Of a DNA stretch of 64,000 nt, positions 26,292 to 34,735 are shown one piece after another. The DNA is taken from NCBI RefSeq assembly GCF_017052585.1, contig NZ_JAFFHZ010000001.1, positions 2,770,501 through 2,834,500 of the forward strand, read 5' to 3'. The notes under the pieces are model-generated. The model searched no databases and had not been told where the DNA came from. It worked only from the letters and a program-made list of their open reading frames with translations. The position numbers and the translations under genes were made by a program. Every line of letters begins with the position of its first letter. Positions within the stretch are counted from its first letter, which is position 1. The DNA comes from Paenibacillus apiarius (GTDB lineage: Bacteria; Bacillota; Bacilli; Paenibacillales; Paenibacillaceae).

Positions 26292-27155
26292 ATGAGCCAG
26301 AACGGAATGGCGGCCAAGTGTATCGTCTTTGCCATGGGCACGGCGATATTGCTGAGCGGCTGTCAGGCGGCCGATAACAAAGCTGCGGAAGGAACTTCTG
26401 CACAATCCGGACAAGAACAGGTTAATCCGGCACTGACGCCGTCGCAAAATAAGGAACAAGGCAATGAACAGGGTACCGATACCGGGGAAAACGAGGCAAA
26501 CGAAACGGAGCAGGATGCGGTTGCGCAAATGAAATCACAGTATGCGTTAGCGGCGACGACGGAAGAAATGGATGGCAAGGCCGTCGTTACGAATGCGGAT
26601 TCCGTTATGGTCGTGGTGAACAAGCAACGCTATTTGCCAGATGGATACGAGCCTGCCGATTTGGTGGAGCCGAATGTGAAGTTCTCATTTGCAGAAGCGC
26701 ATGAGAAACGCCATCTCCGCAAGGAAGCGGCAGACGCATTAGAGTCGTTGTTTGCTCAGGCCGACCAGGACGGCATTACACTCAATGCTGTCTCAGGTTA
26801 TCGTTCTTATAAGCGGCAGAAGTCGCTCTTTAATCACTATGTGGACACACAGGGTGAGGAATATGCCTCTCGCGTAAGCGCCATTCCCGGAACGAGCGAG
26901 CATCAGACGGGGCTGGCGATTGATGTATCCAGTCCGAGCGTAAATAACGTATTGGAAGAAGAATTCGGCGATTCGGCAGAAGGGAAATGGCTCGCCGATC
27001 ACGCACATGAATTCGGATTTATTATTCGTTATCCGAAGGATGGGGAGGTCATTACCGGTTATGTGTACGAGCCTTGGCACATTCGTTATGTAGGCAAGGA
27101 AGCGGCGGAAGAGATTTATAAGCAAGGAACGACGCTTGAGCAATTTTTGCAATAA
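26292..27155 (+). CDS. VanY-type D-Ala-D-Ala carboxypeptidase lipoprotein
   Basis: This is a zinc metallopeptidase of the VanY / peptidase M15B group, 287 residues, tethered by lipid at Cys24 (LLSGC). It probably trims the terminal D-Ala of peptidoglycan stem peptides on the outer surface. A Glu/Gln/Thr-rich linker (25-80) leads to the catalytic domain. The zinc ligands are His204 and Asp211 (TSEHQTGLAIDVSS) and His263 (EPWHIRYVG), with Glu260 as likely general base; SGYRSYKRQ is also conserved. The ATG follows GAGAGGGG. No vancomycin-resistance genes are adjacent, so a housekeeping or wall-stress role is likelier. Confidence 0.93.
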   Translation: MSQNGMAAKCIVFAMGTAILLSGCQAADNKAAEGTSAQSGQEQVNPALTPSQNKEQGNEQGTDTGENEANETEQDAVAQMKSQYALAATTEEMDGKAVVTNADSVMVVVNKQRYLPDGYEPADLVEPNVKFSFAEAHEKRHLRKEAADALESLFAQADQDGITLNAVSGYRSYKRQKSLFNHYVDTQGEEYASRVSAIPGTSEHQTGLAIDVSSPSVNNVLEEEFGDSAEGKWLADHAHEFGFIIRYPKDGEVITGYVYEPWHIRYVGKEAAEEIYKQGTTLEQFLQ

Positions 27156-27182
27156 TTCCAGTTATACGGACGTATCCTGATG

Positions 27183-27222
27183 AGAGCCCGAAGCTTGGCC
27201 CGCCAAGCTTCGGGCTCTTCTG
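27183..27222 (+). terminator. Probable terminator hairpin after the peptidase gene
   Basis: A perfect 16-bp stem (27183-27198 with 27203-27218) has a CCCG loop. Only a weak T-rich tail follows. Confidence 0.65.
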
Positions 27223-27353
27223 TCATGAATCGGGCCAGAGCGGCTTCGCTGTGAGCAAGTTCCGATTCATCTGGCAGCACGGATCATCCGGGAGGGGAGT
27301 GGATGCCAATCCGCCTCTGCCAGCGCATCATCTCTGTGGTAACGCGGTGTGAA

Positions 27354-27578
27354 CTACGACTGGGCGTCCGAGATTTCATCCCGGCGCTCATCGGCCAGCC
27401 CTTCAATACTGGAACGGCGGCGTTCATTTTTCGCTTGAAGCGCTTCTCGTTCCGTCACACTGATTTCATCGGCGTGCTCCGACAAATATTGCGCAGACTC
27501 GTGCAGCTTCTGTACGGTATTGTCGATGACATGCTGTTGGCGCACCGCGTTATTGGCGCGGTTATCCGGCTTGGCCAT
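27354..27578 (-). CDS. tlp: Small acid-soluble spore protein Tlp
   Basis: This is a 74-residue, highly charged helical protein. MAKPDNRANN at the start, a central HADEISVTEREALQAKNERR and the C-terminal SSIEGLADERRDEI fit the Tlp family of minor small acid-soluble spore proteins, which are made in the forespore. ATG 27578 is chosen because TAAGGAGG precedes it; the frame extends seven codons further without support. It is a single gene next to the peptidase gene. I saw no convincing sigma-G promoter upstream. Confidence 0.88.
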   Translation of the reverse strand: MAKPDNRANNAVRQQHVIDNTVQKLHESAQYLSEHADEISVTEREALQAKNERRRSSIEGLADERRDEISDAQS

Positions 27579-27811
27579 GTGCGTGTTCCTCCTTAGCATT
27601 GCAGAAATGATAATGATGGGACGCTGAAGACAGGGGTAACCACGGGCTCCAGCGTCACGATTACGTTATGTAATCCGTCCTTTTTTTATCCAATCGCCGG
27701 GTAAACGGTTCCGCCGAACCATAAGCATGGAGTAACCAAGTTGAAAGGTTTTCAAGCAAAGCCTTGAATCATCTGGAAGTGAGGCTGAGGGCTCTGGGGA
27801 ATGCGCAGTGA

Positions 27812-28009
27812 TTAGGAAGTTAGTGGGGGGCATTTCGGTCTAAATGCAGTTTCGGAATGTCTTATTTTGCGAATGATGAGTTCCCCCGTCTGTTCTTTTA
27901 CTTCCATCTCGAATGTATCCCCATATTGAGCATGTAATTTGCTTAAAATCTCTTTGGGAAGAATAAGGCCATAACTGTTTCCGATTCGCAGCAGCTTGCG
28001 TTTTTTCAC
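27812..28009 (-). CDS. AbrB/MazE-like DNA-binding protein (SpoVT-AbrB swapped hairpin)
   Basis: This is a 65-residue protein whose first 50 residues form the AbrB-type swapped-hairpin domain: LLRIGNSYGLILPKEILSKL, then GDTFEMEVKEQTGELIIRKI. Such proteins are transition-state regulators or antitoxins. The GTG start has GGGTGA upstream. No toxin gene follows on the minus strand: the 230 bases downstream, up to tlp, contain no credible ORF. It is therefore an orphan antitoxin-like or regulatory protein. Confidence 0.75.
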   Translation of the reverse strand: MKKRKLLRIGNSYGLILPKEILSKLHAQYGDTFEMEVKEQTGELIIRKIRHSETAFRPKCPPLTS

Positions 28010-28239
28010 AGAGATTCACCCGCTTTCTTCTTACTTGTCAGTTTGTATATCAGTACGAATGTCATGTGTCCGGCGTTCCATATAATAATCAGACGGGGCA
28101 TGCTATCCAGGATGTATGCGGCATCATCGGCGCGAAGGAGGGAATGAATCGGGGGACAATAGATAGAGACGCACATGGCAACCCCGCCGTGACTGCGGAG
28201 GGATTCCCATGACACGTCCCGGTAAAAAGAAAAAGGAGA

Positions 28240-28923
28240 TTATTTGGCATTCTCAATCGATAGCCCGCCTTGAATGCTCTGCACCCAATCTTCGTGATTG
28301 TAAGACAGAATCTCCTTGCGCAGATCCAGCATTTTGCGATCCAGTTCATCGACAGCCTTGGCGGCCTCGGTCAATTCTTGGGTCACATGCGGCGGAACCT
28401 GCTGCTCGAACTTGTAGTAAATGATATGCTCCATGCTGGCCCAGAAATCCATCGCCAGCGTGCGCATTTGAATTTCCACATAGATCCAGCGCGTATCATC
28501 AAACAGAACGAGCGGAACTTGAACGATAACATGCAGACTTTGATATCCATTGGGCTTCGGATTGGCGATATAGTCCTTAATCTCCACGATGCGAATATCT
28601 TCGCGTGTCTTCAAATGATCCAGCACCATATAAATATCCTTGATGAAAGCGAACACGATGCGCATGCCAGCTACGTCATAAATCTGATTGACGATGGAAT
28701 CGAGCGTTAAGGGATAGCCCTTGCGCTGCAGCTTGCTGAAAATGCTGTTCGGCTCCTTCAGACGCGTCTTAATATGCTCGAATGGCGCATATCCGTTTCG
28801 GATTTTCCACTCGGCTTGAATGACCTTAATTTTCGTTTCCAATTCTTCCAGAGCTAATTGATACAATGTGGGCAGCTGCTTCACTTGCTCATACTGCTTC
28901 TTGATCATTTCTGTCATCGACAT
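28240..28923 (-). CDS. Small alarmone synthetase (RelA/SpoT synthetase domain only)
   Basis: This is a 227-residue cytoplasmic (p)ppGpp synthetase of the RelQ/YjbM or RelP/YwaC type. It has the synthetase core (YDVAGMRIVFAFIKDIYMV, YIANPKPNGYQSLHVIVQV, VEIQMRTLAMDFWASMEHII) but no hydrolase, TGS or ACT domain. The frame runs upstream to 28995, but ATG 28923 follows TTGAGGGG and agrees better with family length. It makes the alarmone from ATP and GDP or GTP under transcriptional stress control. It appears monocistronic. Confidence 0.92.
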   Translation of the reverse strand: MSMTEMIKKQYEQVKQLPTLYQLALEELETKIKVIQAEWKIRNGYAPFEHIKTRLKEPNSIFSKLQRKGYPLTLDSIVNQIYDVAGMRIVFAFIKDIYMVLDHLKTREDIRIVEIKDYIANPKPNGYQSLHVIVQVPLVLFDDTRWIYVEIQMRTLAMDFWASMEHIIYYKFEQQVPPHVTQELTEAAKAVDELDRKMLDLRKEILSYNHEDWVQSIQGGLSIENAK

Positions 28924-29035
28924 GTGTATCCCCTCAATTGGTACGGTATTGTAAATCGGATTATTCCTATACGGCCATGGACTCCAGCTGGACATTTTTT
29001 TCTTTGCTATGTCTATTGTAACGGAAACAGGGGTC

Positions 29036-31273
29036 CTATTTCAAAGCCACGGCTTCTCCCCATGCCTCGCGAACGAATCGGCTGACTTCTGCCTTCTGCC
29101 CGTGTACGATGGCCGGGGAGCTGATATACAACCGTTTTTTGGCGCGGGTGACCGCTACATAGGCTAAGCGTCGTTCCTCTTCCAGCAGCATGTCCTCCGT
29201 TCCGTCAGAAGATATAGCTGCGGTGTGTGCCGCAGCCTTCCGGTCCGGCGGCGTTTCTGTGCGCAGCGCGGCGCGGTGCGGCAGAATGCCGTCCGAGGCG
29301 CCGATAAGGAACACGGTTGGAAATTCCAAACCTTTGGCGCGATGAATGGTCATGAGCGTAATGACATCCTCCTGCGGTCCGGCGGCTTGACGTCTCATAT
29401 TGCCCTGACCTGCGGACTTTCCGCCCGTGAAGGCCCGCCGCTCCTCCTGTTCCGGATGCATGGCCATGTAACGTTCCTTCAGATCGTCGATGTGGCGAAG
29501 GAAGGCGTCGACGGAATCGAAGCGCCGGGCGGAAGATTCAAGCTCTTCAAGCGTATCCGCGGAGCTCTCCTGATAAGCGGTAGCCTGCTCACCGGATAGG
29601 GCTGCCGTAAACTTATCGTAGAATTCGCGCCGCATCTCCCGGATGGCGTGATGAGGCTTCATGGCAGCGAGCTTCTTAATCAGCTTGATGCGCGACTTGA
29701 TGCCGTCCCGCTGGAACTTGGCCAGCTGCATCCAATAGTGCAGGTGGATGAGCGGATATTTCTTCGCTTTCTGCTGTTCGCCATCGCGGATGACGCGCAT
29801 TCCAGCTTCCCGTGAAATATATAATGCAGCCACGGCGCTTTCCATAGCTTGGATGTCGCGTGGATCTACAGCGAGCCGTAAATGGTCGATTAGCGGACGC
29901 ACCAGGCTATGATCATAGAAGAGCGGTTCCGTCCCGAATTGGCGGAAGGGCAAGCCCTGCATCGTGAAATGCTCCACTAATGCCCGGCTTGTATGCGCGG
30001 TCCGGTAGAGCACCGCGAAATCACGCCAGGCATGCTGCCCATTTGCAACGAATGCTTGAATCTGCTCCGCAATGCGCTGCGCTTCTTCCTCTGCGTCACG
30101 CGGTCGAAGATAGAGCGGAGTTATCGGCTCTCTTTTTTCTGTTGATCCATCCGTCATTTTTGCCGTGTGATTGGCATTTGTATTTGCGTTCATCCCGGCC
30201 GCCGCGCGCATAAGCTTAGGCAGACGTTCTTGATTGCAAGCGATAATGGCGTTCCCGAGTCCGACGATGGGAGCGGCCGAACGGAAATTAATATTTAACG
30301 TAATCTGGGCCGCATCGGGATAACGTGTCTGAAAGCCGGTAATATAGTGATGACACGCTCCATTAAACGTATATATCGTCTGATCGTCGTCGCCGAACAC
30401 CGCCAAGTTCCGATGCCCGTCCGATAGAAGTTGAAGTAATTCGTATTGAACGGGCGTCGTATCTTGGAACTCGTCGGCCATAACATATTGAAAGCGGCGC
30501 CGCAGACGCTGCAGCAGCGAGTCGTCTTCTTCCAGCAAGCGCAGCGTATCCAGCAGCAAATCGTCAAAGTCTTTGCCTGCCTGGGCAGCCTTCTGTTCTT
30601 CAAAACGAATCATCGCCCGCTGCATATCCTTTCCACCGGCATTCTGCGGCTGCCATTCCGTGGGCAGAGCGCGGCGTGACTTCAATGAGGACAATGCGGC
30701 GAGCACAGTCTCCGCCTGGAACTGATCATGAAGCCCGAGCTCCCGGAGCACGCGCTTCATCATGCCGTGACGCATCCGCTCTTCCGCGATTAGCTTGAAT
30801 GGCGGGGCATAAGCCTGCAGCAGGACGAGCGCGAAGGAATGGAAAGTGCGCGCCTGCACGCCCCGCGCCATGGCGGCGGTCACGCCGGGAAGCCGTGCCA
30901 GCCGCGTGCGCATCTCCTGCGCTGCCTTGTTCGTGAACGTAACAAGCCATAATGCCTCGGGCTTTATGCCCCGCACCGCCATAAGATAAGCGGCCCGCGC
31001 CGTCAGCACCGACGTCTTGCCGGAACCGGCACCGGCCAGGCAGAGCAGCGGGCCTTTGTCATGGCGCACGGCATTCCGCTGCGCTTCGTGCAGGTGAATT
31101 CCCTGCTGGGCGAGAGCGGTAAAGAACGATTCGTCCTCTCCCGCTCTCCCGCTTTCGTTCCGCGCGGTTAAGGCAGCTTGATCGGCAGCTGGAATGGCGC
31201 GCTCCTTCAAGGCTCCGACAGGACGAATGTGCCAGCGGGACGCAGTCGGGCTTGATGAAGTGGGAGTGGTCAA
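29036..31273 (-). CDS. UvrD/PcrA-family ATP-dependent DNA helicase
   Basis: This is an SF1A 3'-5' helicase of 745 residues with the complete motif set: Walker A GAGSGKT (81-87), motif Ia LVTFTNKAAQEMRTRL, motif II MADEFQDTTPVQ, III FGDDDQTIYTFNGA, IV NINFRSA, V TLMTIHRAKGLEFPTVFL and VI RRLAYVAVTRAKKRLYIS. The TTG start at 31273 is supported by AAAGGAGAT nine bases upstream; an ATG at 31283 is out of frame. It is shorter at the 3' side than PcrA and lacks the usual PcrA C-terminal region, so it is an accessory UvrD-like helicase in repair or recombination. Confidence 0.93.
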   Translation of the reverse strand: MTTPTSSSPTASRWHIRPVGALKERAIPAADQAALTARNESGRAGEDESFFTALAQQGIHLHEAQRNAVRHDKGPLLCLAGAGSGKTSVLTARAAYLMAVRGIKPEALWLVTFTNKAAQEMRTRLARLPGVTAAMARGVQARTFHSFALVLLQAYAPPFKLIAEERMRHGMMKRVLRELGLHDQFQAETVLAALSSLKSRRALPTEWQPQNAGGKDMQRAMIRFEEQKAAQAGKDFDDLLLDTLRLLEEDDSLLQRLRRRFQYVMADEFQDTTPVQYELLQLLSDGHRNLAVFGDDDQTIYTFNGACHHYITGFQTRYPDAAQITLNINFRSAAPIVGLGNAIIACNQERLPKLMRAAAGMNANTNANHTAKMTDGSTEKREPITPLYLRPRDAEEEAQRIAEQIQAFVANGQHAWRDFAVLYRTAHTSRALVEHFTMQGLPFRQFGTEPLFYDHSLVRPLIDHLRLAVDPRDIQAMESAVAALYISREAGMRVIRDGEQQKAKKYPLIHLHYWMQLAKFQRDGIKSRIKLIKKLAAMKPHHAIREMRREFYDKFTAALSGEQATAYQESSADTLEELESSARRFDSVDAFLRHIDDLKERYMAMHPEQEERRAFTGGKSAGQGNMRRQAAGPQEDVITLMTIHRAKGLEFPTVFLIGASDGILPHRAALRTETPPDRKAAAHTAAISSDGTEDMLLEEERRLAYVAVTRAKKRLYISSPAIVHGQKAEVSRFVREAWGEAVALK

Positions 31274-31608
31274 TGTCGTGCATCTCCTTTATGATAGAAA
31301 TATGCTAATATGTTAACTTGTTTCAATTCGGTGTGGAACGCTACGATAGAGAACCGTACGCAACGATACTTCTATTATAACTTGAGCGGGATCGGACATG
31401 GTATACATGTTTTCTTGCATGGACGCATACGTTGTTGTAGGACAATAGCAGTATAGCGCAACATGTTAGCCCTATTACGCGTATGAAAAAAGGAAAGCGG
31501 CAGTTTCGATTCATTTTCTCGAGTGTATATGTTTACAGGCATATGTAATTGTGTAGAGCGCCGAGAACATGTGTTAACTACGTGGTATGCGAAAGGAGGG
31601 GCTTTAAG
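31274..31608. other. Divergent intergenic region, no gene seen
   Basis: This AT-rich gap separates the leftward helicase from the rightward zinc-ribbon gene. It must hold both promoters, but I found no hexamer pair with good spacing, no strong hairpin and no ORF with a ribosome site. Confidence 0.5.
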
Positions 31609-32373
31609 ATGAACCGCCTGATTCAAAAATTAAAAGAAGGTGCCTCCAAGGCATCGGTAAAAGCGCAAAATGTTATGGAAATCAATCGGATTCATTCCCA
31701 AATTACGGCCCGTCGTAAGGAAATCGACAGCAACATTTATAACATTGGAGAACTTGTATACGATGCTTATAAAAAGAATGATTTAACGATAGCCGAATCA
31801 GGCATTATGGAGATCGGCAAAGTCAATCTGGCACTTGAAGAAGAGATCAAGCAGCTGGAATGGAAGATGAGCGAGCTCCGGCGCGAGAAGCGGTGTGAAT
31901 GCGGCGAGATCGCTCCGATTACTGCCAAGTTCTGTTCTTCTTGCGGAAACAGATTGCCTGAAGCGCCTGCTCCGGTTCTGGAGGAGGATGAGGAGCAGGA
32001 AGAGTTGATTATGCAAATGAAAGAGCCATCGTTCGCGGAGACAGACGAAGACGACGGCTACGAGCCGCTTTATTCGCAGGAGAAGGCATATCAAGATCCG
32101 GATTTCGATGTGTACGAGGATGAACCGGAACGTTATACGTACAAATCGCCACAGCCCCCCCAACCGAATGCGGAGAAGCCGCAATCGGCTGAGATGGTCA
32201 GACCGATGTACGAGGAAGCGCACAAAAAACGGGACTTGAATGTCACCGTAGGCGGCCGCCGTCTTCCGATCGGACCTGACGGGGAGCTGTCGATCCGCCG
32301 CTGTCCGAATTGCAACAGCTATGCGGATGTGGATGCGAAATGGTGTGAACGCTGCGGTACGCCCTTTGTATAA
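31609..32373 (+). CDS. Coiled-coil protein with two zinc ribbons, function unknown
   Basis: This is a 254-residue soluble protein. The N terminus (1-90) is a predicted helical coiled coil (INRIHSQITARRKEIDSNI). A first zinc ribbon follows (CECGEIAPITAKFCSSCG, about 98-115). Next comes a long acidic, Tyr- and Pro-rich disordered stretch, and a second ribbon ends the protein (CPNCNSYADVDAKWCERCG). ATG 31609 has GAAAGGAGGGG; the frame extends 20 codons upstream without support. Similar zinc-ribbon proteins are common and uncharacterised in Paenibacillus. It is followed by a strong terminator, so it is monocistronic. Confidence 0.75.
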   Translation: MNRLIQKLKEGASKASVKAQNVMEINRIHSQITARRKEIDSNIYNIGELVYDAYKKNDLTIAESGIMEIGKVNLALEEEIKQLEWKMSELRREKRCECGEIAPITAKFCSSCGNRLPEAPAPVLEEDEEQEELIMQMKEPSFAETDEDDGYEPLYSQEKAYQDPDFDVYEDEPERYTYKSPQPPQPNAEKPQSAEMVRPMYEEAHKKRDLNVTVGGRRLPIGPDGELSIRRCPNCNSYADVDAKWCERCGTPFV

Positions 32374-32420
32374 GAGACATGTTCTCCATTTAGAAGATCT
32401 GTAATTGCTCAATTCGTTAT

Positions 32421-32469
32421 TCAGAGGAGTCCGAAGCAGGGCATAAATGCTGCGGGGGCTCCTCTTTTT
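32421..32469 (+). terminator. Rho-independent terminator after the zinc-ribbon gene
   Basis: Stem AGAGGAGTCC...GGGCTCCTCT with an inner GCA/TGC extension is followed by TTTTT. Confidence 0.8.
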
Positions 32470-32614
32470 GCATCGTATACATCCGACAAATTTCGACTTT
32501 TTTTCGATGAAAATGGAAACGAACTGCGATACAATGGAGGTTGGGGAAGCGTTGGGTGGACAGCCTCGTACCCTGCTAAGAGAAGGACTCGCAAGGAATA
32601 TAGGAGGCAGTCTT

Positions 32615-33403
32615 ATGGAAGGACTCATTTTACATTTGCGCTCGCTCGGATTTACGGAAATGGAAGCGAAGATTGTCGTCAGTTTATCCGAGCAAGGGGC
32701 AATGACTGGATATGAAGTAGCAAAGAAGCTGGGGGTATCTCGCTCCAACGTGTATGCGGCGCTGCAGCGATTGGTCGATCAAGGTCTTATTTTGCATCAA
32801 GACGGGGAACCCTCTTATTACGCGGCATTGCAACCCGAGGAGCTGACGCGGATTTTAGCGTCCCGGCTGGAGTCATCTCTCCACTATGTCAAGCATCATA
32901 TGCCGGCTACCGCAGTGGATGAAACGTCCTTTTATAGTATAGAAGGAGAGCGGGCCGTTAACGAAACGATCAGGCGGGCGCTGCTCGAAGCAAAGCGCGA
33001 GATAATCGTGGATGTATGGCCGGAAGAGGCTGCTGAGCTGAGGGAGCAACTGGAGCAGGCAGAGGCGCGCGGTGTCAAAGTGCTGTGGTCTATCGCTGAC
33101 GCGGAAACGGAAGCAAGACGGCTTATCCGAATCCAGGCGGATACAGCTTCTGAATCCGGGATACATAACGAATCACGCCATTTTGCGTTCGTTATCGATC
33201 GCAAAGAGACGCTTATCGGTGCCCGGGGTGAAGGAGTGGCCACGAAGGCGCTGCTGACCGAACACGACGCTGTGACGAATTTGGTGCTCGGCCGATTTGT
33301 GCAGGACATCGTGTTGTATGAATTGGAGCAGGTGATGGGACCGGATTTGAAGCGGACGTTCGGTGAGCGGCTTGACCATATCATAGACAAATATTTTGAC
33401 TAA
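32615..33403 (+). CDS. TrmB family transcriptional regulator
   Basis: This 262-residue regulator has an N-terminal TrmB-type winged helix (LRSLGFTEMEAKIVVSLSEQ, then YEVAKKLGVSRSNVYAALQRL) and a C-terminal phospholipase-D-like effector domain (KREIIVDVWPEEAAEL onwards). TrmB proteins bind sugars and control sugar genes in archaea; bacterial roles are mostly unknown. ATG 32615 follows ATAGGAGG; the frame extends 56 codons upstream through the terminator and is not used. It has no obvious sugar gene neighbour, so targets cannot be inferred. Confidence 0.88.
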   Translation: MEGLILHLRSLGFTEMEAKIVVSLSEQGAMTGYEVAKKLGVSRSNVYAALQRLVDQGLILHQDGEPSYYAALQPEELTRILASRLESSLHYVKHHMPATAVDETSFYSIEGERAVNETIRRALLEAKREIIVDVWPEEAAELREQLEQAEARGVKVLWSIADAETEARRLIRIQADTASESGIHNESRHFAFVIDRKETLIGARGEGVATKALLTEHDAVTNLVLGRFVQDIVLYELEQVMGPDLKRTFGERLDHIIDKYFD

Positions 33404-33545
33404 TTGGCGACATTTGTGAAAATTACAACAAGTTCCTGCAACGAAGTCAGATGTGCTTCGTAATATAGGATACAACACCAGTGTCGCTTTGCAAGGCCAT
33501 GGCTAAGCAATGTATGGTTTGCAAGGCTTTCGGATATGCTATCGA

Positions 33546-33590
33546 CTTATAGTGTCTGTTCAAAAGTTTATATTTTGAACAACCTCTTAT
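33546..33590. repeat. 45-bp dispersed repeat, copy B (inverse of copy A)
   Basis: The complement starts ATAAGAGGTTGTTCAAAA and ends ACTATAAG, the same length and boundary bases as copy A at 22039-22083, with most differences in the spacer. The inner stem is TGTTCAAAA / TTTTGAACA. It lies 43 bases before a small gene. Confidence 0.65.
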
Positions 33591-33632
33591 ATAGGGAACC
33601 GAGCTAAGCGACAGTAATGAGGAGGACACAGA

Positions 33633-33944
33633 ATGGAATGCATCGTACATTTTGAAGTCGTTCATCACGGCGCGGAGGATGTCGCTAAGCTTCGCGGCTT
33701 AGTCATGACACCTAAGGGAGAGAGACCGTCCCCGCATGATTTAGAGCAGATGTTCAGCTCCATGGGGTATGATGTTGCATGCAAGGATGAAGACAGCCTC
33801 GTGTTCATGCCGAAAGGCACAGGAAGCGATGTCGAGGAAATACACGTCAAGAAGCTTGATATGGGGGAGGAAACATATACCCCAGACGCCAATTTACGTG
33901 CCATTGCGGAACAATTGATGAGCAAGCCGAATCGGCCGATGTAA
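33633..33944 (+). CDS. Conserved-looking small protein of unknown function
   Basis: This 103-residue soluble protein was not recognised. ATG 33633 is preceded by ATGAGGAGGACAC, a strong ribosome site, and the gene ends in a terminator, so it is likely expressed alone. Visible features are an N-terminal strand-like segment (ECIVHFEVVHH), a charged middle and VEEIHVKKLDM near residue 71. No membrane segment, signal peptide or cysteine pair is present. A dispersed 45-bp repeat lies just upstream. Confidence 0.7.
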   Translation: MECIVHFEVVHHGAEDVAKLRGLVMTPKGERPSPHDLEQMFSSMGYDVACKDEDSLVFMPKGTGSDVEEIHVKKLDMGEETYTPDANLRAIAEQLMSKPNRPM

Positions 33945-33966
33945 CACGGCCGCCGTGCCATAACAT

Positions 33967-34020
33967 AAAGGCCTTCTCCTGATCGTACTAGCTTGTACAG
34001 CAGGAGAAGGCCTTTATTGT
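33967..34020. terminator. Bidirectional rho-independent terminator
   Basis: A perfect 15-bp stem (33967-33981 with 34001-34015) with AAA and TTT ends lies between the small rightward gene and leftward mscL, and can serve both. Confidence 0.85.
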
Positions 34021-34091
34021 GTCAGATTGCGGAAGATTGCATTTCGAAACGGAGGGGAAACGCGCTGGTTGTCTAGTTTGCGATAGATTGC

Positions 34092-34595
34092 TTATGCTTT
34101 GGCCTCGGCTTCATTCAGCATAGATGTGCAATGTCCGCAGCGAACCGCCTCTTTCGGAATTTCGGACAAGCAAAATGGGCAATCCTTCGTTGCCGGTTCT
34201 GCAGGGGCCTCTGGCTCCTTCTTGCGGTGGAGGGCGTTGATGCCCTTCACGATAAGGAATATGGAGAAGGCGACGATAAGGAAGTCGATGATGACATTGA
34301 TGAACTGGCCGTAGGCGATAACAGGCACGCCGGCTGATTGGGCTTGTGCCAATGATTGTATCGGTTGGCCGTTCGCAAGCGTCTGGTTTGGATCAAGATT
34401 GATGAACAAGTCTTTGAAGTTCACCCCGCCAAGCAAGACGCCGAGGGGCGGCATAACTATGTCATTGACAATGGAAGTCACGATTTTGTTGAACGCGGTT
34501 CCGATCAGGACACCGACTGCCAAATCGATTACGTTCCCGCGCATGGCGAATTGTTTGAATTCTTGAAAAAACGTTTTAACTTTGGGTTCTCCCAC
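34092..34595 (-). CDS. mscL: Large-conductance mechanosensitive channel MscL with C-terminal zinc ribbon
   Basis: This is the emergency osmotic release channel of the cytoplasmic membrane. The MscL signature is clear: [20 protein letters not shown] (17-36), a first helix to about 45 and a second helix ([21 protein letters not shown], about 98-118). Standard MscL ends near residue 130-150. Here a linker is followed by a four-cysteine zinc ribbon (Cys139, Cys142, Cys153, Cys156; CPFCLSEIP and RCGHC). It starts at GTG 34595 behind AAAGGGG; a later ATG would delete the conserved N-terminal amphipathic helix. Confidence 0.95.
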   Translation of the reverse strand: MGEPKVKTFFQEFKQFAMRGNVIDLAVGVLIGTAFNKIVTSIVNDIVMPPLGVLLGGVNFKDLFINLDPNQTLANGQPIQSLAQAQSAGVPVIAYGQFINVIIDFLIVAFSIFLIVKGINALHRKKEPEAPAEPATKDCPFCLSEIPKEAVRCGHCTSMLNEAEAKA

Positions 34596-34735
34596 TGGGT
34601 GCAGCCCCTTTCTCGTTCAATATGTTCCACATAATACTTACCCCGATTTATAACTCAGAAACGGGTCATTCGCAAGTTCTAATATAAGGAAGAACCGGTG
34701 ATTCTCAATGCCAGACCCCAGCCGGGCGTGGCGGG

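Noticed and set aside
28006-28215. 69-codon minus-strand ORF just upstream of the AbrB-like gene
   Set aside because: I considered a toxin partner, but it lacks a ribosome site, shows no toxin motif and overlaps the AbrB start by only a few bases.
32447-32614. 56-codon N-terminal extension of the TrmB-like regulator
   Set aside because: The extension passes through the upstream terminator and lacks the TrmB fold; ATG 32615 has a strong ribosome site.
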